64,000 nucleotides of DNA from Nepenthes gracilis. Taxonomy: Eukaryota; Streptophyta; Magnoliopsida; Caryophyllales; Nepenthaceae. This document shows, piece after piece, positions 55,333-64,000 of the stretch; position 1 is the stretch's first letter, and the number at the start of each line of letters is the position of its first letter. The DNA lies in assembly GCA_033239525.1 (NCBI GenBank), contig BSYO01000014.1, forward strand, positions 14,058,021 through 14,122,020, written 5' to 3'. The position numbers and the translations under genes were made by a program. The notes below the pieces were generated by a model. It ran no database searches and was not told the origin of the DNA. It saw nothing but the letters and a program-made list of their open reading frames with translations.

Positions 55333-58300
55333 TGCAGATCAATTATTCGCTGGATTTCTAAGACAAAATACGAATTGGCAGATTCAATCAACAACAAAAA
55401 CCATTATTTCTTACACCCAAATATAGCCACAGACCCAAATAACACACAATTAAAAAAATCGCATACCCTTTTAATGATTGTGGGAACGTGGTTTCCAGTT
55501 TCCTGCCAAACTGGCTTCTACTCTACAGCATTTTGTTAACAGGGAGTCTTAAACGCATTTGACCAGAAAAACGGCACCGCATTCTTTGAAAAAGCGGGAC
55601 ACTCGGTTCCCTTCTGCCCCTTTGACCATAATCGACGCCAGCTTTGAGACGGGAGACGTCGACGCAATGTAAGGAGATATCATCTCCGATTTTCCCACCC
55701 AGTAAAACAGGGGATAACTCTGCCATCAATTTGGGCCTTTCCTCTACCTGCTCCGGTGGATATTCATTCAGAAAGCACTAAAACTCTAAAATTATACATT
55801 ATTTTCAAGGGTCAGTTTGAATTAAGGAATTGAAATTAGAATTTTTAAAATGTGAGTTTAATTTAATTGGTTGGAATTAAAGTTGGATAAAATTTAAATT
55901 TTATTGTTTAGATGTATAAAAAAGTATAATTTTAATAGAAAATAAAATTGAGATAACATTATTTTTAATTTAAATTTAAAATTAAGAAATAGCCTAATAT
56001 GAATTTTAAATTTTTAATGTATAAAATTTAATGTGTTATGATATAAAAAAATATTTTATATTTTTTATTAGGGTATTAGCTTTTAAGTTTTTATATAATA
56101 TTTTTATGTAATTTTTTTAAAAAAAATAAAGTAAAAAAATAAAATTATTATTGGCCTACTTCTATGTAACTTAAACAATTAAAAATATTTTATCCTATGA
56201 GTCTTCTATTATTTAATTTTATCATAACTAATTAATAAATAATTTTAGGTATTAAAATAACAATTTCTTATCCTTATTCTAAAAATTATAAATAATTATA
56301 ACATGTATTGCGTTTTGGTGGAGACCTCAGGGGGATTTCGTTGCATCGGGGTGTTGAATCCACCTTCCTGTTCGGATCAGCGTGGTTTTCGAACAACACG
56401 AATGATAGAGGTGTCGGATGCGAGAGGAAGATCGAGATCGGATCTTTACGTCTGAACCTCCTCTTAAATGGGGAGGAAAAATCATGTAATGGTCGGCTTA
56501 AACGCTTCACTATTTGGGTTAAAGCCTTTCGAAAGTGAAGTGTTGATGATCATTCTTTCCAGTACTCGTTGTTTGTAGCTCTCTTTTTAGGAAGGATCGC
56601 TCACTGGGAGTCTTTACTGGACTCGTTGGCGAGGTTTCCACTCTTTCCGTTCTACTTCTGGGAAGAGAATTTGGGTGGCCTAGTGGTAGTATGCCTTTTT
56701 CTCCCTTTTAGGATAGTTTCGGTGAGAGTGAGAGTGGAAGTTTGCCCAGAGGTCGAGAGATCCTTTTGAATGAAGTATTTTAGGTATTTATAGGGAGAAA
56801 TGAAAATTGAGGAGGAGATACGTTTGCGCCCAATCGCTTAATTTAAAAAAAAATGTGGAAAATAATGAAAATTTTCTCATCCTCTCTCTCTAATAATTTT
56901 TATTTTGTTTTATATTTTTTAACACAAGATTTTTTTCTTACTTTACTACTAAATATTATATTCATTCAGAAAGCACAAAAACTCTAAAATTATACATTAT
57001 TTTCAGGTCAGTTTGAATTAAGGAATTGAAATCTTTTTAAAATGTGAGTTTAATTTAACTGGTTGACATTAAAGTTCGATGAATTTAAATTTTCGTCTTA
57101 GATGTGATGTTCCTCGTGAGTTCATGGACTCGTGAGAGGAAGCAATTCTTGGGGTCTTAAAATTGGGAAAAGCCCGAACATCTCTCCACAGCCTCTCGGA
57201 TGGTTAACGAGACTTGATATATAAAAAATATTTTCGGCCTTTTATTGTCCGTGCTTTTAAGTTTTTATAGCGTTGTCCTTACGCTTTTAAAATGGGCGAA
57301 GGGAAAAAATAAACTTATTATTAGCCTACTTCTATGTAACTTAAACAATTAAAAATATTTTCCCGGTTTTTTATTATTTGGAATTTCACAACTAATTAAT
57401 AAATAATTTTCTATCTTTGCTTATCTTTCTTCTAAAAATTATAAATAATTATGGTATGTACATTATATTTTTATTTTAAGATATCAGTGTATAAAATTTA
57501 AATTTTATTTTTTTCTAATTAAAAATAACATAAAGAAAATTAGACCTAAAATTTAAATTTAAATATAATGTTGAATGTTAATCTATATTCTTAGTACCAA
57601 CAAACTATATTGGCTTTGAGATAATTTTATAAAGACAAATATTAGTGGTACATCTTTATCTATTATTAATAATATGATATCTCATTCATTTATTAAAACT
57701 AGTAAACCTATATATAAATAGAATGATAAATAAACATTTTAGAACCTTAAAATTATTAAAATACAATCCACTTATTTAAATTATAAAAAAATATTTGACA
57801 ACATACAACAAACAAATAAAAATAATTATAAATAATGAAAAAGCCACGGTTTTACGTAAATTTTTTTTTTAGAATATGAGAAAAAACTATAAATCGATAC
57901 GTTTAAAATATATCCACTATACAAAAACACACGATTTTGTTTTGTTTTCAATGCTCATACGGGCAACAAGCGCCTGTCACACATCGGTCTATTAATTTCT
58001 TTAGATCAGAACTGTACACATGCGTCCTCGTACAAGGCCACTAAACGACACGTCGAGTGGATATGAAACCCATATAAAAATGACCCACGACCCAATAAAA
58101 ATATCAAAAATAATTAAAAAATATCTCCAAATTGTTCCACCTCCTTAAGTTGAATAGTAAGTTGTTAAATGCATATTCAATTCACACAAATAAATTGATA
58201 AATAGGTTTGACGTCTCTACACCTTTAATCAATTACAACAGTTCGATCAATATTTAACGATTAATATTTTTTTATTTTAAAAAATTAGGTACCATCTATT

Positions 58301-59265
58301 TTTTTAAAAAAAAATTATATACTTATTTAATTAATTTTAAATAATTATGATTAAAAAGAATTAAATTAATTCCTCTTTAAAATAATTGGATTCCCAGATG
58401 CATGATAAATACATGCCTTTTTCCATGAAATATTATACAGAAAATTATGCAACTTATTATTGTTATCGGGAAAGAAGCCAAACGCCGCATTAGGAATCCA
58501 GCTGGACTTTTGGGTACCCAATTTCTCAGCAAATAAAAGCAAACACTCCACCGAAGATGAATGATTATTTTAAGGCCCCGTTTGGACTGCCAGCCATTTT
58601 CTGAAAAGTAATATTTTAAAAAAATCAATTATACTTTGTATTATTTTAAAATCCGAACACAAAGCAGAGTGGGAAGATACAAACAGAGACTCATATTTTT
58701 AAAAAAAAAATTAATTATACTTTGATTTTATGTCTATTAAAATTACGTATGTAATTACACAAATACAAAGATGAGCTTCCAAAGTCTTCTTTCAACTATT
58801 TGACTTCCAATTTTTTCCTGAACTATTAGTCATTATTTCTCGAAAACTTATATCCGGTCTGACTATTGATTATAGGTGCTAAAAGAGAATACAACGTATT
58901 GAATATCAAGGGCCGCACCTTGTACGCTATCACAGTAATTGTTAAGCTCGTAAGAGGAGGATTACAGTCTTCGAGTGGCAGCGCAGGGCATGGACTTGCC
59001 TGAGATGGGGCCGAAATAAAGACGACACAAGCCCCATGGAAGATCAAAGATTATTCTACAGCTCCGTTTATACTGTCAACCATTTTCCTAGACACGAACA
59101 ATTAGATATGCTCTTTTAAATGCCATATGTTTTTTCAAAATCCGAACAGGAAGAACGAGTAGGAAGATACAAACACAGATTCTTATGCAGAGATGAAGCG
59201 AGATATCAACCTCCGAGGCTTGAGGAGTGATGGTGTTCCCGGAAATGGAAGTAATCTTCACCATA
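55333..59265. other. Intergenic region with an interrupted 0.5-kb direct repeat
   Basis: No supported gene. The FAX2-like promoter should lie at the left end. Two direct repeats (about 55,762-56,300 and 56,953-57,457) enclose about 650 bp with two short ORFs of no recognised family (56,308-56,769). From 57,460 to 59,260 the DNA is AT-rich with no clear features. Confidence 0.6.
55762..57457 (+). repeat. Interrupted direct repeat of about 0.5 kb
   Basis: Copy 1 (55,762-56,300) and copy 2 (56,953-57,457) share near-identical blocks: ATTCATTCAGAAAGCAC followed by AAAACTCTAAAATTATACAT, GTCAGTTTGAATTAAGGAA, and CCTACTTCTATGTAACTTAA with ACTAATTAATAAATAATTTT. In the middle of copy 2 (about 57,105-57,235) the AT-rich text of copy 1 is replaced by unrelated GC-richer sequence (GTTCCTCGTGAGTTCATGG). 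Confidence 0.75.
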
Positions 59266-62200
59266 CTAATTCGACGAGAGGAGATCAACCTGCATAGCAA
59301 AATCATGAGTTATCAACTTCTGGTGGCATAATCAACCTAATTATTAGTTATCCAAGAGCAAATAAATATGCAGGATTACCTTGATAACTTCGCACTTTGA
59401 GCTTGATTTTGTGCTGGCTGCTAAAATGCTCATGTTAAATGGCTGTTGTCAACCAAAAAAACAAAATCAAGAATATGATTTGAACACTTAAAATATAGAT
59501 TGAAAGAGCAAGTATAATGAAATATCAGTTAGTTGTCGGAGAAGAGAAATGATGAACTAGGCTAGTAATACATGAAATGATGAACTAGGCTAGTAATACA
59601 TGAAATGATGAGCTAAAAAATTATTTGAAATTGCCTGCATAATCAGAATATATTATATTAAATCTAGAAAAATGACAAAAACGAATTTACAACGCTAATT
59701 TCAATAAGTGAGATAGATGATTGTTGTTGTTGTATCTCTGCATGAGATGATTGAAGCTACAAATCCTATTTGGGTTTCACAACCTAGAAATTAAGCAGCT
59801 GAATCCCTAATGGAAAATGTCAAGGGACCAGATCATTTCATATTAGTTTTATGCTCTGACACATGCCGCATGCAGATCCGTTTTAGGTTTAGAACGTGGA
59901 TTAAACGTATGCCCATTTCATATTATGTGCCGAGAAGTAACTATAAGAAAATAGGGGTTTCGAAAATTAAACTGGTAGTCACTAGATCAGTAGGTCTCTG
60001 CTTAGGCCGTTAAGTAATGACCCAAGAATGATTTTATACCCCAATGGGAAAGGGTGTAACTATATGAAAGCATGCATATAAGACTGAATGAAAATAAGAA
60101 ACACATTACACCTCATTAAGTATGATCCGAATTTATTTTGCATGCTCATTTGAAGACCATGGCTGAAAACTTTATGGCACGACTTGATGTGAATTTTAAA
60201 TGGAGGTTAGCAATAATAATAGAAGGACCGGGCCAAAGGCAATAGGGTTGTATGGATCTGTGATATTTTTGAGCCTGTCAATTATTGGCATTTGCACCAT
60301 GGTTTTCATAGATTTTCAGAAACAGTTCGTAGCTGTTACACTCATAACTTTATTTGTTGAAAATAATGAAACCTTTCATCTTTTACCCGTGATTTTTTTC
60401 CTTCCAGGTTTTTCCAAGTAAATCTATTATTTTATTGTGTAATTATTTATTATTACTAATCTTCCAAATACCAAAAACTTCCTTCCACAAAAGAAAACCA
60501 AAACTACAGGGAACAAAAAATTTACCCTGAAAGGATCACCCCTCAAGGATTGAACAAACACTGCTTTCCCTGAGCCTCCATCCTGCAAATTAGCAAAGCA
60601 CAAATCATACTCTATCCAATTGCTCCACTTAGTAAGCGCAGCTCGTTACACTTAATCATGGAACGAAAAATCAACCGATTTGTACTGATATCAAGGCCCT
60701 CGTACCGATAATTCTTAATACCGCAACAAAATTGTGACATATCGGTCTAAATTTGCAGGAGGGTTCTGATTCGCAATAAAATTTCTATGTCTGATACCGA
60801 TACGGCTAGCAACCATTACCCATACAGATATTTTCATTAATGTTACTTATCTTACAAATCTAAGCAACAGGAAGAAAAACAAGCACCTCAACATAAACAT
60901 CCCGAAGCCGCCTTCCAGTCTGAGCACAGCAGACATGGACGACATGTTCATCGGAACTCCCAGAAATGATATAATCTCTTCCATTCATGTAATATGAACG
61001 CGTATAATTATGAGAACTTCCGCTCGAAGTGATCTCAAAATCAGTATGCAGTCTCCCATCCACTGCTAGAAGTTGCTTAACCTGATACCATTAAAAACTG
61101 TCAATATTAATTTGTCCTAATAAGCCACTGTTATCACAGTTTAACTTCATGTAAGATCCACAGTCGGACAATGGAGTCAAGCACCGAGCAATTCCATCGC
61201 AATTCATCAACTCTTTCTAACCAATAGCAGTAAAATTTTGAGCATAAGTTTCACTATTTTACTCTCCTTGGGATTCAGGATATATAAAGGAAAAGAAACA
61301 TTATGGTGGAATTTGACTTTAAAATAGGTATTATTTGATTATATTTTCCCTGAAATTTTCTTTTTCCTTGGATTTTCATGGGTCTAAATGTTGAGTTTCT
61401 CTTTGCAAGTAATTCAGAACCATGTCACCACAATTTCATCCCCAAGTTTATGGGGATTCGAATATCACTTCTATTGCAACATATAACATGGAATTTAAAA
61501 ATAGACTTATGCAACTGGAAAGATGACCTCTCAGTATTTATGTTGTGTCTTTGATGTCATTTTTATAAACTGTCTCCTCACATAGAATGAATATTTTATG
61601 GAGTTTGAGCACATTTACAAGAAAAAAAGCATAAAATTAGCCTGAGATCCATATGCATTTGCTCGATAGCCATGCTATTATTGATTTCCTGATGAGAAAT
61701 AATCCAAAATTTACCTCATTGTCAATGGCTGACACAAGCAGATATAGATCATCAGGTGAAAAGCAAACCATTACGTTGCCTCTTGAGCTTGTAGCCGTAT
61801 AGCAAGGTCGGATCATCCTCTCTCTTAGATCCCACATTTTGACATCATGATCGAAAGATGAAGTAGCAAACATGAAGGGAGAATGATGAGCAAACTTTGC
61901 AACATTAATGGGTTCTTTATGCATATCTGTAAAGAACTGCAAGCGTTTTCCGCTGCCGATGTCATACAGAGCCACATTTGTCGAGTAACCACTCACGAGA
62001 AACTGTTCGTCTGTTGAATTTGTATGGACAGAAGTCAGCTGCTCAAATTTGTCGAACACAACATGATTCATGCCGCATGGAGCATCTGCCGCTTTTTTCA
62101 CCTTTTGATTGATGTCAAACAATTTCAAAAACCGCTATCAGAACCAGCAAGTACCTGTTCATTCAAAGAAGACGAGAATAATCACAAATTGACATTTTTG

Positions 62201-64000
62201 AGATTCCCACGTTGCTGGGTATGGAGAGGGCATGTGGAATAAAATATCGGCCAATATATACAGCATTGGGCCCCGATACATATATGTATTGAAGCCACAA
62301 CAAAATAGCAATATAACACCGTATCAATTATAAGATGTGATAATAGATGTAACTATTGGTCAATATTATAATTACAGCCATATGTATTGATATTGGAGCC
62401 TCTGCTACCATAACAATATTACAATATATTATCATATCGGCAATATATTACTATTTCTCAGCCTATATTTAAAGTATTAGCCAATATGATCGTATCAGCT
62501 TATAATTTTTAGAATTTTTTCCTTTTAATATATTCAATACCAATATATATTATTTGATACCAATATGGTCTGACTGATACTAATATTGTCATCCATAATT
62601 ACGATACTTCAGCTGATACATCCAATATTTTCTAATATATCGGCCGATAATTCCCCTAAGCTTTGACTCCCACAAAAATTTTGCATCTGATTCTAGTGCA
62701 ATCACTCAACATGTCGATACTAATATTTTCACCCGTAGAAGGGCCATTTGAATCTATAATCTCCATCATAATGTAGCAAACGTTACTATTGATCAAGGCA
62801 CACCTTTGAAGAAAAGGAGAAACTAATGATAGGAAAATGAAATGATTTATCAACTCACATCAATTAATTCCCTATTACTATCAATATTTCATGGATGGAG
62901 GATGGCTGCATACCTTGGATGGATATTTCCTAAGCCAACTGAGTCCAAGAACACAATTCATTGCTCCAAAGGATGGCATGTAAGCAACAATCTTTCTATT
63001 TTCGTGGTTGAGGATGACCACTTCGCCATCCAAAGTTCCAAAAGCCATGAGACTAGGGTCAGATGGATGATACTCAAATTGCCTAGGACGAGGGCTCTTA
63101 TTCCCCTCTTTCGAGGTGCAACTAAGTTTAGAGATGGGACATAAGAGTGGCCATGTAGAGGAACCAAGTTTGGCTGCACAGAAAGACCTTGAGAAGTAAT
63201 TTTGGTTCTTCCTCAGCTTCGAAGTTAGTGGACGATAAATGCTACCTGAACCCATTTCCCGCCTATGCAGGACAGAGACAACGCTCTCTTTATGCTGCTT
63301 TCTATAAGGCAAGTACTCAAAATATCTTGAAAAGATGGTTTTTGCAATTTGTCGATCCATCCTTCGAATAGGCTTATTGTCTAAAACCTCCAATCTGGGA
63401 AGGGAAGCAACCATGAACTCCCGATAATGTTTCTCAAAACAAATAGGCGAAGGATGATGTGAATTATAATTCTTTGGCGAAGTATTTGCATCATTTAAGT
63501 TTGGTCTATCATTCCCATCTTGTATCCAGGAATCACCATGAGAAGTCTGTCAAACAGACAGAGATCCAATTGTTAATACAAGTAAAAGGCTAAAAGCATT
63601 CTTGGTCTATTTCCAATAGATACATATTCATTCAAGCACAAAAATTTTGCACCTTATTCTTCAAACTGCAATGCAAATTAGATGATAGCCCTAACAGGCT
63701 TATGTTTTGTAGATGACTCGAAATTTCATCCAAATTATCATCAAATTGATCCTCATTTTCATGTGTAATACTGCCACGATTTGCATATACTGCTTCACTG
63801 TTGAATGAATTTTTCAACCAACCTGAACTAATTTTATCAGTCAATAATGTAGGACAGGGCCCGGTGTCCTCACAGCATAAGCAGTTCTGAAATCGAAGTT
63901 CTACCAGCGAAGGGAGTCTAGAGAGAGCAGCAGAAGTTGTCCAAAGATTAGCAACGCGTGTCTCACACATCGACAGATGCCTCAAATTAGGCATGAAAGA
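59266..64000 (-). CDS. DHU1: LRR-WD40 protein like DWD HYPERSENSITIVE TO UV-B 1, 5' end off window, frameshifted
   Basis: Seven minus-strand exons: 64,000-63,653 (runs off the window); 63,546-62,914; 62,154-61,715; 61,081-60,887; 60,582-60,526; 59,442-59,380; 59,289-59,266. The first encodes leucine-rich repeats (MPNLRHLSMCETRVANLW, SRLPSLVELRFQNC). The second has HYREFMVASLPRLEVLDNKP and RPRQFEYHPSDPSLMAFGTL, the start of the WD40 part. The third carries WD repeats with FATSSFDHDVKMWDLRER, a DWD (WDxR) box that in this family binds DDB1 of CUL4 ubiquitin ligases. The end reads VDLLSSN. All exons but the third keep frame. The third is 440 nt where 441 is needed: one base is missing at the T5 run (62,131-62,127), putting TGA in frame. 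It could be a pseudogene, an allele or a sequencing error. The name rests on remembered similarity. Confidence 0.82.
59548..59618 (+). repeat. 28-bp tandem repeat in WD40-gene intron
   Basis: AAATGATGAACTAGGCTAGT plus AATACATG occurs twice head to tail (59,548-59,575 and 59,576-59,603) with a third partial copy. The two full copies are identical. It lies in the intron between exons 5 and 6. Confidence 0.85.
62235..62650. repeat. TATCGG/CCAATAT-rich degenerate repeat in WD40-gene intron
   Basis: Words such as ATCGGCCAATATATA, ATCGGCAATATATTA, TATCAGCTTATAA and CGATACATATATG recur irregularly across about 400 bp of the intron between exons 2 and 3. A similar stretch (TACCGATAATT, ATATCGGTCTAAAT, GATACCGATACGG) lies at 60,680-60,830 in the next-but-one intron. 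No fixed unit length. Confidence 0.5.

Noticed and set aside
56286..56769. Short ORFs between the direct repeats near FAX2
   Set aside because: Open on both strands, no recognised motif, no splice or promoter pattern.
1..64000. tRNA, rRNA, CRISPR arrays or bacterial-type operons
   Set aside because: I saw no tRNA-like cloverleaf with conserved A/B boxes, no rRNA sequence and no spacer-repeat arrays; the tandem repeats present are transposon or intron repeats.

Overview
The window is nuclear DNA of a flowering plant. Genes carry GT-AG introns, intergenic DNA is very AT-rich, and nested plant LTR retrotransposons fill much of the space. Gene content (a DYW-type PPR editing factor, a plastid fatty-acid exporter, a plant-type PPCS, an LRR-WD40 DDB1-binding protein) fits a dicot or magnoliid with a TE-rich genome. 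The species cannot be named from sequence alone.

Layout, left to right. (1) 1-7,074: a Ty3/gypsy element of the Tat lineage on the minus strand. It has its 5' LTR, primer-binding site and a decayed gag-pol with dual RNase H; the 3' end lies off the window. (2) 8,022-19,095 minus: a complete nine-exon phosphopantothenate-cysteine ligase (PPCS) gene whose last intron has grown to 7.1 kb and holds a dead Ty1/copia element. An inferred 5' UTR exon and TATA box lie near 21.5 kb, and the inferred leader intron holds a solo LTR with a perfect target duplication and an array of W-box palindromes. (3) 21.6-26.5 kb: AT-rich intergenic DNA with LTR debris. (4) 26,568-37,474: a second, old Tat element on the plus strand with both LTRs, riddled with transition-type stops. 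(5) 37,743-39,644 minus: an intact intronless ELI1-like DYW PPR gene. (6) 41,153-47,755: a third Tat-type element with a perfect AATAT target duplication. It lacks gag-pol entirely but keeps the region holding antisense units. (7) 50,961-55,332 minus: a six-exon FAX2-like TMEM14 gene. (8) 59,266 to beyond 64,000 minus: the 3' part of an LRR-WD40 gene resembling DWD HYPERSENSITIVE TO UV-B 1, with an apparent one-base deletion in a WD40 exon.

The four host genes all lie on the minus strand and are functionally unrelated: coenzyme A synthesis, plastid RNA editing, plastid fatty-acid export and a DDB1-CUL4 adaptor. The transposons explain most of the rest. The least ordinary signals are the antisense transcription-unit-like structures between integrase and 3' LTR in two diverged Tat elements (minus-strand TATA boxes, AATAAA signals and a short conserved peptide), the 36-bp W-box palindrome array in the solo LTR upstream of PPCS, and the apparent frameshift in the WD40 gene.
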